NCBI GenBank assembly: GCA_949592205.1
Contig: CATIUR010000005.1
Span: forward strand, 113,101,777 to 113,165,776
Reading direction: 5' to 3'
DNA: 64,000 nucleotides
Source of the DNA: Helichrysum umbraculigerum
Taxonomy: Eukaryota > Streptophyta > Magnoliopsida > Asterales > Asteraceae
A program made the position numbers and the translations under genes. Below are positions 22,449 to 33,791 of the stretch, piece after piece; position 1 is the first letter of the stretch, and each line of letters begins with the position of its first letter. Under the pieces are notes generated by a model, which was given only the letters and a program-made list of their open reading frames with translations, did not search any database and had not been told where the DNA came from.

Positions 22449-25221
22449 GGGGCTGTTTACTTGTTTTCTGATTAAGTCCTATATGGATATGGATGGCAGT
22501 ATGGGTATAGAATGACTGAATGCAGTAATCAGTGAATGAATAATACTGTTTACTTTTTATGCTGAATAAACATTCTGAATGATAAAAATGACTATTTTAC
22601 CCTTGGGCTAAATAATAATTTATTTTTTATTTAATGGAAAACCAGATTGTATAATCATATACATGGTTTCTATAAAACCTTTTTCCTAATTATAAAGCAC
22701 CAAATAAAGAACAAGAGTTTGCTAAAACAAAACTAGTGTCTGATAACATTCACTAAAAATATAAATACAGTAGCACACAAGCTCACGTAAACCTTAACAT
22801 ACAATTTCAACATTCACCAAATATACATGTGTTTCATTCACCAAAATAATGTTGCTAACATACATCGAAGAAAGTTACCACATTGCATATTTAACAAAAA
22901 CGATCTAATCAAAGTAGGACTAGTTCAAGTTTAGGTACTCTCTTCACTTAATAAACGTTATACCCAAAATACAACTTCAATCATAAATTGTTTGCAATTT
23001 CATCACGCAAAGTTGCCATGTATTGCGTACTTTGAGCATCCCATTGCGTTTCATCGAGTTCGTCTTCTCCATCTTCCACATGTTCTTCTCCATCTTCTCC
23101 ATTTTCTTCGTCTTCCTCGTCACATTCCATGAAAAGCTCGTCATGAATATTCCACCTTCTTATATAATTATGTATCGCAAAACAAGCAATCACAACATTT
23201 CTTTGTACTGGAAATGAATAAGGAGCCATCTGTTTTAGGACTGGAAATCTTGCTTTCAACACTCTATAAGCACGTTCAATGATATTTCTAAGTTGTGCAT
23301 GCCCATGGTTGAACTTTTCTTTGCTAGTTAAAGCACGTCGGCATTGGAAATCTGCTAACCAGTATCTTGTACCACGATATGGAGCCAAAAATCCATGAGC
23401 ATTTGCATGTGCAGCATCACATAGATAATATTTATCTGTAATGAAATGAAACTATGACAGCTTTTAAATGAAAAATAAGTAGTAAGGCTTTACAAAATAA
23501 GAAGAATTATACATACTTGGTGGTGGAACCGGAAAACCAGAAGTTGGATTGAATACAACTTCGTTTAGTATTCTAGCATCATGTGCTATGCCTTCCCACC
23601 CGGCCCAAACAAATGTAAATATCATATTGAAGTCACATATCCCTAGAACATTCTGATAACATCGACCACCACCTCGCCCTCTATAAGCGCTTTGTTCTTT
23701 AGCAGGCACAATCGCATGTACAAGAGTCCCGTCTAGTGCACCTATGGCTCCCTTTATTAAAGCAGATGAAACTATAAAAACCTTAACAAATTTTGACAAC
23801 TCCAATATATAGAGAAATAAAACATACCGGAAATACTTCTCTCAAATATCTATGTCGAGTCGATGCATTCGGGCTAATATCAAGTGATGACGGCCCTATG
23901 GCTTCTCTCGCAAATTGCATCATTCCTTGTAGAACTTCATGAAAACATATGTGGATAGTTCGTAAGGAGTGTTGAAATCTATATTTGATTTCTCTAAATC
24001 CATCATTTTGTCCAAGAATGGTTAAAAATATTGCAATCTTCTCCTCGACACTTATATATCTACTATCTTGCAACCAATTTCTTTCTTTAAAGAGGGTGCA
24101 TAAAAGAACATATGCATCACGCGAGAGACGCATTAGCTGATGACATTCTGTGTTGGATCCACGTAATAACTCTTGTGTGTATGCATGTCCAGTTAATGCC
24201 GAAGTGGTATCTCTTAACCTTTCTATTCTTAGTGACTTTCTCCGTCTCACATACCAATACAAAATGATAAAAGATAACGAATTCATCTTCAGTGTCCATA
24301 TTTCACCTACAAGAAATTTATCACAATCAGTTTACTTATAATTAAAACTAAGCTACTGAAAAATACAAACCGTTAAAACAATACGCAACATTATATAAAT
24401 CAAGCAATATATGGAACACAATAAACTTCACATTTGTTACTGGAGATGCCATTAAATGGTAAATTATGGTGAGCTAGTTGTTATCTTTTTATTAATTCAT
24501 TGCTTGTGACTCACAAGTCTTATATGGCTGCTTGCAAGAACCTGTCTTCGCAAAACATATACAATCTCGTTATAACAGGTAGTAATTGAGCTTGGATATC
24601 ATATACACTTCATTGCTTGTGCCACGTTTTGATGGGTTTTATGTATCTTTAGTTCCAATTATTTTCTATACACAGTTATCAATTTTAATTTTTAATCTTA
24701 GAAATCACAATAGAGGTCATAGAAGCAATATAGAGAAAATCACATTAGCTAAACCTAAGAGTTAATTTCTTGATTTTCATGAAAGTATGAGTAATATAAA
24801 CAATTATAACAGTTAAATTAGGTTTTGAAATAGATAGAGAACTCACCTATGAAGAAGAAGAAGAAAGTAGAAGCGGAGTACGCAACGAGTAGGGAGGAAT
24901 CATTGTTGGTGGCGGGCGACGACGGTGCAGAGAGGATAACGACCACCGGAGTTGCGGTTAGGACTATGGCCGATGGGAATCATTGACGGCAACATCGGAG
25001 TGTGAAAGAAGGGTTTGGTTGAGATAATTTTGGGTGAATGTTAAAAGGGGTATTTTTGGGATAATTTTGGGTGAATGGGGAGGACTACACTTTTGTAGAT
25101 GACCGATTAATCACTCCAGTCAGGAAGCAAAAAAAATTAAGTCGTTAGTAAACAGCAAGAATAATTGACCGAATAATCCCTCAACTCAATTAAGCCCAAT
25201 AAGGTATTAATAAACAGGCCC
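22449..25221 (-). mobile_element. PIF/Harbinger DNA transposon
   Basis: The 2773-bp element is bounded by taa duplications, with terminal inverted repeats GGGGCTGTTTA (left) and GGGCCTGTTTA (right, complement). A subterminal inverted pair, CTGTTTACT near 22454 and 22546 against AGTAAACAG near 25146, is also present. It encodes a three-exon HARBI1-type transposase on the minus strand. No second MYB/SANT-like ORF, which many PIF elements use, is seen. The LTR sequence on both sides rejoins cleanly. Confidence 0.93.
22981..24286 (-). CDS. PIF/Harbinger transposase, three exons, apparently intact
   Basis: The DDE transposase (DDE_Tnp_4 / HARBI1-like) cuts and joins the element ends in the nucleus. 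Inferred exons are 24286-23828, 23751-23517 and 23435-22981, giving about 382 residues, a normal length for the family. Introns have GT donors (ccg|gtatgt, cca a|gtatgt) and AG acceptors, and phases agree. The N-terminal helix-turn-helix region spans about 50-125 (LMRLSRDAYVLLC, EKIAIFLTILGQN). Catalytic residues look present: Asp in GALDGT, Asp in GIAHDARIL, Glu in NIIERAYRVLKARF. The C-terminus is acidic (ECDEEDEENGEDGEE). A probable 5' UTR intron runs from about 24847 to 24307. The start ATG at 24286 is in the transposase frame; the ATG at 24299 is in another. Splicing is inferred. Confidence 0.88.
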
Positions 25222-26060
25222 TAAGTGGAGTAAGTGGGAAAAGAAGAAGTGACATTTTTTCATGGACCCTAAATGGCTAAGGGATCAAGTGGCATGTGCT
25301 TGCACATGGGGGAGGGGTGGCCGGCCCCTAGGGGGTCCCACAAGGGGTATTTTGGTCATTTCTCATTTTCTATATAATTAGTTACGTTCTCCGTTCGTTT
25401 ACTCGATTGTTTTGGTATTTATATATACGTAAAATGTTTAATACGCGTATTTAAATGACGAATTTAATTTCGATATTTTCACTTGAAATATTTAATATAG
25501 ATACTTGGAAACATTTATAAAAATGTTCTGTTAATTTATCGGCCTCGATTTGCATGCACGTTTTACGGAGGTTTAATCGCGTAGCGTTTTAAATAGACGT
25601 TTTTCATTGACGAACTATTATATGATGTTTTCAATAATAATTTCATACAAAATAATATATTTCAAATTATTAAAATAAATTTTGACTTTCGTTCGATTGT
25701 CGGGCGCGTTCCGCGCGTTTCTGTTGCGTTTGAGACGTTTTAGTCAAAACGCCTAAGTTTTTCGTGTATTAATTTAACAAATTAACAATATATGAAAAAT
25801 AACTTCTAAAAAAATAGATTCAAGTTATTTATAGGAATGTTTTCACCAACGTCGTATAATTAGCCGGACTCCGTCCGGTTGTTTTGCGCAATTTCATCAA
25901 ATTGCGTAATTGTAATTACAACTAATTACGTAAGCGTATATTCACAAAATATACAAGTAGTTACAAGCAATTACAAGTATTTAGCCTAATTCTAAACTAA
26001 ATACACGTAATTAGGGTTTCAAGTAGGATTATCAGTAACCCTAAATCGTCGGGTGTCACA

Positions 26061-27337
26061 GAGCTGGTGGTGGAACATTATCTCTCGACTGGTACTGATT
26101 GTTGTAAGTCTGATTTGGTTGAGAAAACCTATTCTTTTGATAATTGCTCCGATTTTTATAACCTCCCCTATGATAATTGTTACCACTCTGATAGTTCCCT
26201 TGTTCCATGTAATTTGCATCTTCCTCAAGAGTAGGCGACCTTATCATAGGTTGGTCATCCATCACATTCTGTCGTCGGATGATTACCTCCACAGTTTCCA
26301 CATCCATCTCGAAGCTCTTTTATCTCTCCTTTGAGAGTTTTGAACTGGTCATCAAACTTTGTGGACATAGCCTTCAACTCTTTCATCATCTCATAATTAT
26401 CATAACCGCTAGTAGAAGCTGAAGCAACGGTTTTTCGAGTAATCTTGGTTTTCTGATCGTTAGCCCAATTAATATTCTGTAAGACCTTATCTTCCATCAT
26501 CTTCCATGCTTCATTTGGAGTTTTGTACATAAACACACCCCCTCCTGCAACATCTAAAACCGAAGCTGATGGGGGTATCGAGCCCGTTATAGAAAAGCTC
26601 AATAATCTCCCGTTTAGATAACCCATGACCATGACAGTTCCTGAGTATATCTTTCATCCTCAACCAGGCTTCCACTACTGTTTCTCCATCATTCTGTTTA
26701 AATCCTCGAATCTCATTCAGTAACCTTTCTGCTAAAGCCGGAGGGAAGAATCAGCTAACAAACGCCTCCCTCATTTGGTTCCAAGTGGTGATAGTGTTCG
26801 ATTCAAGTTCTTGGTACCATATTTTTGCTTCCCCACACAAAGACATGGGAAAAGTCCTCAATCGAATGGCTTCATCAATATTCGGCCCATATTTGAACAT
26901 GTCCCCGATTTCCAAGAAACTAGCAATATGCTTGTGTGGATCGGCCCGTACTCTTCCAACAAACTGGCTATCTCTGATCAGACTCATATGATTTCCCTTT
27001 AGTGAAAAGTTGTTGTCAATGGCCGGCCTTCGAATGGCGGATTCCGGTGTAGGGGCAACATCTCTAGCCCTTGACAACATTGGGTATCATTCTCGTCAGC
27101 CATTTGATACTCCTCTTCTTCTTCTTCTGATTTGAGATCCTCCTCAAACTTAGATTCAAGCTCTTCTTCAAAAACTTCTTCACTGATTAAGTTTGTTGAA
27201 GTTGATCCACTTTCCGTTTGGCTTTCAGTTGATTCCATCGGCGTATTCTTTGATTTCTTCTTTCGTTTCTTCTTTGTGGTTTTCTCCGGATCGGACAATG
27301 GACTAAGAAGTTCGTTACCCGAAGTCCTCGTGCTCAT
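26061..27337 (-). pseudogene. gag: Athila gag N-terminal half (copy A)
   Basis: The start ATG at 27337 begins MSTRTSGNELLSPLSDPEK, followed by a Lys-rich, then an acidic stretch and the retrotransposon gag domain (FLEIGDMFKYGPN, FPMSLCGEAKIWYQEL, WNQMREAFVS). Lesions include a frame change near 27080, a stop near 26751-26753 where copy D has Arg, the ggggg tract at 26571-26575 (shared with D), and a 2-nt loss after the zinc-knuckle codons near 26255. The knuckle (CGNCGGNHPTTEC, spacing C2C3H4C) is preserved here but broken in D. The sequence continues at 4497 after removal of element B. Confidence 0.85.
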
Positions 27338-27485
27338 CCACTACCTGATTAAACCTGCAAAAGTACAAAAGATAAAACCGTCAAATGTACCGGCGCAAAA
27401 CAAGTTAAAAGGTAACTTTCTAAGAATAAAATTCAAAGAAAGGATCAATTAACTATATTTAATTAAATTCTTAAATTAAACGCAC

Positions 27486-27503
27486 TCCCCGGCAGCGGCG
27501 CCA
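27486..27503 (-). other. Athila primer binding site (tRNA-Asp type), copy A
   Basis: TGGCGCCGCTGCCGGGGA on the element strand lies 6 nt (agtttt) inside the LTR end CATCA. This spacing and sequence are standard for Athila elements. Confidence 0.92.
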
Positions 27504-27509
27504 AAAACT

Positions 27510-29292
27510 TGATGTGTAAAATCTAGTTATAAAATTAAACAAAGAAATACTGATCGTTTACTATTACACAACTGAGGTAAGTATACCCTATCGTGTATGG
27601 TATAGCTACAGTAAGTCCAAGTTCGTTCCACATGGATTGTGAATCTAAGAATAAAAACTAAATGCAATTAACTTAATACATAAAAGACTTGGGTTTGTCG
27701 TGTCCGAATTGTCACGTTGTTTAACAACTAAATTTAATAAATTTAATAAACTAAGGCAAGTGGACTCAGGAAGAGTCAGATTGATTTATTTGACTTTTAG
27801 ATAATTAAAACGACACTTACTTGGATTATTTCACTAATAACTTCGGGGTATTTGGTTAAAACCAGTTTATTTAGAAATTCTTGTTCATTTCGACTAGACT
27901 AGGTTTAGCATTCGCTATCACCTACACCCTAATCTCAATTCACAAATTACAATTTAATCTAGTGAAAGACGTTCGCCAAAATCACTATCTTACACGTTTG
28001 AGTTTAATAATCTAACTTATTACTATCGGCGTCCGCAATCAAAGCTCAATTATTCATAGACAAACAATTGATAATAAATATGTAAGTGACAAACATTCGC
28101 TATAATCACTTATTCATTTACCAAATAAATGAGAACTGATAATAAAACCTAAATACATAAGGTTCTCGATTAAACGTAATTAAATCATATAAACATCAAA
28201 TAATTATACCCTTAATCACTAGCTAATTCATCCAAGTAAGTGTTAAAAGATTTAGCTACTCATATTCAAACAACAACAATCAAAAGAAATAAGTGAAATC
28301 AAAGAAAACATGATTTAAATAAATAAATAATGCAAACCGAGATACTACAATGATTGTTGATGAATGCGCGTAACCGATTAGCTTTAGATAATGAAAGATC
28401 TTCAAAAATGAGTAAGAATCCTCCATAAACCCTAAAATATTCGTAACCCTAATTTTAATATGTGAAAAAGTGTTCTTAAAAATCGTAGGCAGAAAGCTGC
28501 TATATATTTTTGGGGCCAAAATCCATACGGCGTATGGACAAAGCATACGGTGTATGGATTAAAAATTTCGTACTCCTCAAGTCAAAGCTGCCGACTTGCA
28601 ATTCACGTGCCAGTTGCATCTAGAACGTCCCCCATCCATCTGCCGTCTAATTCTTGGGCTTTTATCTTGACCGACCCAATCATCATTCAACTAGCACCTC
28701 ATTTGACTTTGGGCCCACGTGATTCTAATCTTGACTTTTCTTCTGCTCCATGTTATATGTCTTCACGTGAAACCTGTCAAAATGAGATCAATCATCATTA
28801 CTTATTATTATTAATATTACTAATGTTATTATTAATAATCTACTATTATTATAATCTATATTACTAACTTAACTAACGTTAGTATTATTAGTTATTATTA
28901 CTAACTTTATTAATTAATATTATTATTAAATGTTACTAACATGACTTACTAAGACTAATATTATTATATTATTTTTATTTAACCTAACTAATTATTTGGT
29001 CCAGCTCGTAAACTCTAGTAAATCTTCAATCTAAATATCTTCGCTCAATCCACTTAACTTCTCGAACTCAAGTATTCACGAACTTTATTTATTTTTATCA
29101 TTCTTTCAAGCACTTTGTCCCAACTAAATTTAGGATCAGTTAACTTTTATACAAAAATTACTTTATTTAGCCTATTTTAACTTATTTACAAATATTCACC
29201 AAATCAGTATATATTATTAAATAAATGCAATATAAATATAATAAAAATCAAGAAATATTATTAAATAAATATAACATTATTTAATGTCATCA
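27510..29292 (-). repeat. 5' LTR of Athila copy A
   Basis: The 1783-bp LTR starts TGATAACATT (weakened to TGATGACATT here) and ends ACACATCA on the element strand. It closely matches 46482-48265 of copy D. It holds a TATATA box at 28501-28506, two CATACGG-type palindromes just upstream of it (28523-28557), and an AT-trinucleotide-rich stretch (28795-28990). The short minus-strand frame at 28280-28546 is present in both copies but has no known domain and is probably chance. Confidence 0.9.
28501..28557 (-). promoter_or_regulatory. TATA box with two upstream palindromes, LTR of A
   Basis: On the element strand, palindrome 28544-28557 (CATAC, GTATG arms) and 28523-28537 (CCATACG, one base, CGTATGG) precede TATATA at 28506-28501 by about 17-50 bp. 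The same layout recurs in copy D at about 47470-47531 with small changes in the second palindrome. Confidence 0.7.
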
Positions 29293-30639
29293 GCTAGGCA
29301 CATACAACCCCTTTGTAGTGAGGTACTTGAGCCCAATAAGCATTCATCTTTAATGCTTCACTTTCGATTGATGTGTGTGCTGATGCTTTTGCTTTGAATT
29401 AGAACTTGTTCTTGGTATACGTTTCGAGACCACACCGATGAGCGCCGTACGCGGTGTAGGTGCAATCAGAGGACCTCGACATTTCCTAGGATTAAAACCA
29501 TTTTTCACAAATTTTTTCTAGCCCAAAACCCTTCCAACACTTATCTTTAATGTTGATGATCCGCCTAGAAAACCCCTTTGCGCCTTAGCCTTTCGTTTCT
29601 ATCTTCAAACCCTAACAAAACAAACCCACTCAAAAATTCCCTTACCCCTCCAAAACTCTAGTTTAGAACTTTTGAGGTTATGAAAAGTGTCATTTAGACA
29701 TCCTTGTCACTCTTGTCTCAAAGCTTTCAGCTACTCTGCGTTTCTCTCAGAAAATCTTGCGTGTGTTCAAAAGTCAAAATCTCTAGAAGCAATACTCGGT
29801 GCGAAAAATTGGCACCTCTGTGAAAAACTCAGGAAAAAAAAATTGGAATGTCAAAAGACACAGTGTCTAGGATCTCTCGAAATGGAGAAAAATATGTCTG
29901 TGAAGAAAAGAAAAAATAGAAAAGAAAGAAAGAAATACCCCTTGAAAAAGTTTCACAAAAATAAAATAAAGCTTAGTGTCTCAAGTCTCGCAAAGAATGC
30001 CTAATCAGAAAATCATACAAATTTGCGTGTGTTCCCGAGAGTGATATCATCAAAGCTATCCTCCAAGAATAAAATTCCTCCTCACGTGTTTTGTTCCTTT
30101 CAAATAGTGTCAAAATAATTCTTTTCATAGCTTTAGCATTTCTAAGCTTAAGTCAAAACCCATTAAACCCTAAACACCACCTTCCGTACCACCTTAAACC
30201 TCACTTACCATTACACCCTTTTAAAATGTCTTGGGATGATTAGCTCCGTTCTCATCGAAGTGGTGGAGATCCGATTCTCGATCAAGCCTATAACGAGAAG
30301 CAGATGCATGACTGGCTTTATGAGCGATTTCTTTGATTTAGAAAGATAGGAAACCCGATACACGCTGAGTGAATTGAGTGACCACCTAGTGAGATCGCCT
30401 AGTCATGTACAATATCCATCGAGAGTTGTGAAAGTATGCCATGGCTAACATTTCAAATCTAAGGGATGACTATCCTAACGATGCTTGCTTTCTAAAAAGA
30501 TTTATTTAATGACTGACAAATGATTGATCTCAAAATATTTTATGTCAGAAACCCAAAACCATTATTTTCAAAATCTTTATAGCGAGTGAGGATTTTAAAG
30601 TTTTCTTGAGAACAAGCAAATTTCTAAGTGTGAGATATT
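29293..30639 (+). mobile_element. 3' internal region of Athila-like element F-right
   Basis: This non-coding stretch leads to an Athila-style polypurine region (ctaagtgtgagatatt) and the LTR start at 30640. It opens with gctag, which also ends the left flank of copy D at 46477-46481. The two flanks read on smoothly (gcacg, gctag, gcacat), so F-right and F-left (40861-46481) may be two parts of one element type. No ORF is convincing; the Lys-rich frame at 29687-30004 has no recognisable domain. Confidence 0.55.
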
Positions 30640-31017
30640 TGATAACACGTAAAAAGTCATGTTTTTACCTACGTTATTTCCCGCATTTTAAACCTAAAGT
30701 TAACAAAACCACACCAATAATGTCAAATATTATGATATTTTGTTAACTAAGTCAAAACGGAAGTGATGTTTTAAAAACCATTGAAAATGACATGAAAAAC
30801 GTGAAAAACTGAGCATAAACGATTAACGAATCTCTAGTTCACTCATTTCGACACTTTTTGAGCTACACTTAGAATTATGACCTCTAACTTATGTCATTTT
30901 CTTTGTTAGGAAATTACGAATGCGTGGATATAAAGATACCTCAAAACGGACGCACGATGAAGAAGATACGCCTAAACGAAGAATCAAAGCAACCGAAGAC
31001 CGAGATACGGGAGAGCC

Positions 31018-31278
31018 AAGCCGTATACGGCCAATCCATGACCATATACGGCCTGGCTAGGGCATATACGGCCTTGTCCAAGCTGTATACGGCCAGTCTT
31101 GCCCGTATACGGTTGGTCTCTCCCGTATTCTCCATTTCTCACCCGAAATACGGCTTGACGTCCCGTATTCGATGTCTTGCCCGTACAAGGAAGGATTTTG
31201 ATACGGTTGAGAAATACGGCTGAGATTTTGGAGGTGGGAATACGGTTGAGAAATACGGTTGAGCCAAATCTATAAATA
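31018..31278 (+). promoter_or_regulatory. CCGTATACGG palindrome cluster and TATA box
   Basis: Between 31018 and 31260 the motif tatacgg or its complement occurs more than a dozen times. The early copies are full palindromes (GCCGTATACGGC at 31019-31030) and later ones are halves (atacggttga). A TATA box (tataaata, 31271-31278) follows within 20 bp, then a C/T-rich leader. The arrangement suggests a repeated factor-binding region upstream of the LTR promoter. Confidence 0.75.
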
Positions 31279-31899
31279 TCAACCTCCACCTCCACATTCT
31301 TCATCAATTCTTCATTCCACACTTCACACTTCACACTTCACACTTCTCATTCACACTTTCATTTTCATTTTCGTTTTCGTATTTAGCTTTTAGTTTTGAT
31401 TTCTCTCTCTAGAGTTTTCTCTCTCTAGAGATATATAGATAGTTAGTTAGTTAGAGGTAGAGAGAGAGAGAAGCTAGCTGTTGTAATCACGGTGTAAAGC
31501 ATTCTTGGTGAAAGACTACGCGTTTCTCAATATTACTCTGCTTAAATTCTGATGATATCTATTCTTTCATGCTTATACTATGTCCAAATTATTTCTGCCT
31601 GCTTGTATGATGTATGTTATGTGTATTGCCATGATTACTGAGTAGTGTATTATTGCGGTTGTTGAAATGTAGATAATTAAACGTAGGGATGATGTTAAAT
31701 TAATCTTTAAATTAAATATGTAATTGGGAATTATTAAACTCTGTTATGTCTAAACTTTTCGTGCATCTAGACTTAGTTTACGGATCACCCTTTCCAGTCC
31801 TTCGCGTGACTGCTACTTAGGTTTAGAAATTGATCACCTCTAGATACGGTAGTTTGTTATCTGTGTTATCGTACGAATCAATGTTCGTTACTCTAATTC

Positions 31900-32390
31900 G
31901 GATAAAGTACTGGGTATAGCGATGGAAACACCACTGGTGGAGTACGACCGTGGAAGCTCCGGAAAAGCCGTTTGTACCGACATTGTGACCTACCTAGAAA
32001 CCCTAGAACATGGTCTAGGAACCGTAGAGCTGTGGAAATGCTAAGTACATCGTAGGTCTACCCCTGGTTACAAATCCATGGAAATACATTAACTAGAGTA
32101 CACTGTAACTGTGCCTAGGGTTAGTAAACACGTGGAAAAGCTATAGTACATCGTAGACCTACTTCTGGTTACAAAAGTTGTGGAAATGCTTCTAGCACAG
32201 TACACTGCTATCGTACCTAGGGTTAGTTAGCTATGGAACAGCTGTAGTACACTGTAATTCTACCTCTGGTTACATGGGACTGTGGAAGACGGTTAGAAGT
32301 ACTGTACATTGAAAAGTACCTAGGGTTAGCAAACTGTGGAAATAAATGCATTGTACACCGCTAGTGTACCTAGGGACGAATGACTGATCG
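31900..32390 (+). repeat. Degenerate tandem repeats in the F LTR
   Basis: Repeated phrases include tgtggaaatgct, gtacatcgtag, ctacctctggttac and gtacctagggttag, in a rough 105-110-bp period with a 50-55-bp half period. The first unit (tatagcgatggaaac, cacc act ggtg, agtac, cgtggaag) matches the blocks at 121 and 56028. Confidence 0.65.
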
Positions 32391-32770
32391 CAAAGGAGAC
32401 TACTAGATCATGACAGAAGTAATTGTGCTAGTAAAACCTAAGGAATGAGTCTGGAGATGAAAGTCAAGCCCAGCAGTGGTTCAGGATTCTTAGAACCCCT
32501 AGACTCTACAAAACTGATAGTTTAGAATAACAAGTTAATACTTAGAACACGATTAGATAATAACAGTTGTATTTAGGTGTTAAGAAAGGTCAGAATAACC
32601 TGAGGGCAGTCTGTTACCTTATTCCTGCACCCTTCATGGGTCACTACTCTTCACAAGACAATGTAGGGGGTAGAGCAGCCTGTTTTGACCAGAATCACGA
32701 TAGCCTAGGTACTCAGTGACATACTGATAGTCCCGTAATCACTATTAGTTAGTGATTTGGAATCACAAAG

Positions 32771-33779
32771 TGTAAAGTTTAATTGTAGAAGGGGGGGTTG
32801 AATACAATTTAAAACAATTTCAGATTTTACCAAGTGTTTCAGTTTGTTTTAAATTAATTATCTATAACAGAGTATGTCGGTATTGAAATAACAGATTAAA
32901 GATATAACAGAATCAAAGAATGATAAGTAATAGTAGCTGAAAGTGAATTGTATTGATTAAATTCACAAAGTGTTGAATGCGGAATGGATTAACCAAAGTT
33001 AATCCAATTCAAACACTTAGCTAAATTATTACAATGAAGAGCGTTAACTACAGTGGACAGACACGCTGATAGTTAACCTCGCTGAATCTTAATATACACC
33101 TAGACAAACTGGTTCTCTGACAAACAGAAGAACGGTGCATATAACGACTAGCCTCAATAGTACAAAACACTGAACTATTTATACTACAAGAGTTCCTAAA
33201 ATATCGCCTACAAAATAGGATCTTGAAAGGACACGTGTTGCTGCTTGATTGGTCCTGATCTCTGATAAACCGACATTCTATGGGTCCCAATTCTGTTACC
33301 GCAAATATCTCGTTACCTTAAAACCAATCACTTGCTGCCACGTAATCTTTCAGGCATTCTTTAAACTGGAACACTCTTGCTGATGTATAGATAAGTACAG
33401 TACTTTTAAGTACTAGATGTTTGAGAGGCTTTATTGAAATAGTCACTGATGATGCAGCAATCCGCCTCACTCACTGCGAGCTAACATGCTCTTGTAGAAT
33501 GATTTGAACAACGGATCTTCAGTGACTAGCTGTTATTCTGGCAGTGACTTTTGCCTTTATTGATTTGAAGAAGTAATGCTCTCGCTGACGTAGATCAGCG
33601 ACACACCAAGTTGAGCTTTAAATCATCCTCAGAATATCAAATTAGAATGAATGACGATCAGCAAATCCTATCATTAGCAACAGCAGCTTCGATACAATCC
33701 ATTTCTTCATTGAGTAGTGAAAGGTTGAGTTGGTCAGCGACCAGTGACTTCATCATGGTCAGCGACCAGTGACTCAACA
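32771..33779 (-). repeat. 3' LTR of Sirevirus K
   Basis: The 1009-bp LTR starts TGTTGAGTCA and ends AACTTTACA on the element strand. Near its start are a direct repeat of GGTCAGCGACCAGTGAC (plus-strand view, 33732-33775) and an inverted pair TCGCTGA / TCAGCGA (about 33584-33603). A TATA box lies near 33177-33184 on the element strand. The poly-G run at 32791-32797 is typical of this LTR type. Confidence 0.85.
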
Positions 33780-33791
33780 ATCTCCCCCTAA
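33780..33791 (-). other. Polypurine tract of K
   Basis: TTAGGGGGAGAT on the element strand directly precedes the LTR start. Two further AAGGGGGAGA tracts, within a repeat of tctcccccttgatgatatc, lie at about 34629-34648 and 34707-34726. Extra polypurine tracts have been described in Sireviruses. Confidence 0.8.

Larger units (their letters stand above)
4498..26060 (-). mobile_element. Tekay/Del-like gag-only LTR element B
   Basis: B is a complete minus-strand LTR retrotransposon flanked by the 5-bp duplication gagct. Its LTRs are about 3.3 kb once insertions are removed: 4498-17548 (holding element E) and 19931-26060 (holding the Harbinger element). Termini on its own strand are TGTGACACCC and GGGTGCGACA. 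The primer site complementary to initiator tRNA-Met is at 19917-19927 and the polypurine tract at 17549-17558. The 2.4-kb interior has only a gag frame with zinc knuckles. Protease, RT, RNase H and integrase are absent. This fits the TR-GAG type of non-autonomous element; gag and the tcgggacgaaat motif before the polypurine tract are of chromovirus type. Confidence 0.92.
19931..26060 (-). repeat. 5' LTR of element B, interrupted by Harbinger
   Basis: Plus-strand ends are tgtcgcaccc and gggtgtcaca. Removing 22449-25221 and one taa leaves about 3.35 kb that aligns with the other LTR of B. A candidate TATA box (tatata, 25371-25376) is the best promoter guess on the element strand. Confidence 0.92.
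2604..29292 (-). mobile_element. Athila-type Ty3/Gypsy element A (truncated, interrupted)
   Basis: This minus-strand Athila element has its 5' LTR at 27510-29292, primer site at 27486-27503, 5' gag at 26061-27337, and gag-protease-RT start at 2604-4497. The two coding blocks are separated by element B (4498-26060). The target duplication gagct at 4493-4497 and 26061-26065 joins them without loss, and copy D (54055-54080) shows the unbroken sequence. Everything 3' of the RT start, including RNase H, integrase and the 3' LTR, is missing because the element stops at the satellite. The right flank after the LTR is gctag. Confidence 0.85.
30640..32770 (+). repeat. Athila-like LTR (F-right), truncated by K
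   Basis: It starts TGATAACACG directly after the polypurine-like tract. An internal hairpin (GTAAAAA, gtcatg, TTTTTAC at 30649-30668) lies at the tip. A palindrome cluster built on CCGTATACGG (31018-31260) precedes a TATA box. A set of tggaa-and-gtaca repeats follows at about 31900-32390. It aligns with the H LTR up to about 32765, where Sirevirus K begins, so its end is missing here. Confidence 0.8.

Noticed and set aside
26030..26050. Telomere-like aaccctaa
   Set aside because: It occurs once per B LTR end and not as a tandem array; it is LTR sequence.
28280..28546. Conserved 88-residue ORF (also at 47253-47519)
   Set aside because: It is present in both Athila LTR copies only because the LTRs are near identical. 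Low-complexity, hydrophobic, AT-rich translation with no domain.
31870..32400. Possible host gene exons after 31.3 kb
   Set aside because: A TATA box and leader are visible, but the sequence is an Athila LTR with matches at 1-409 and 55389-57688 and no coding frame.
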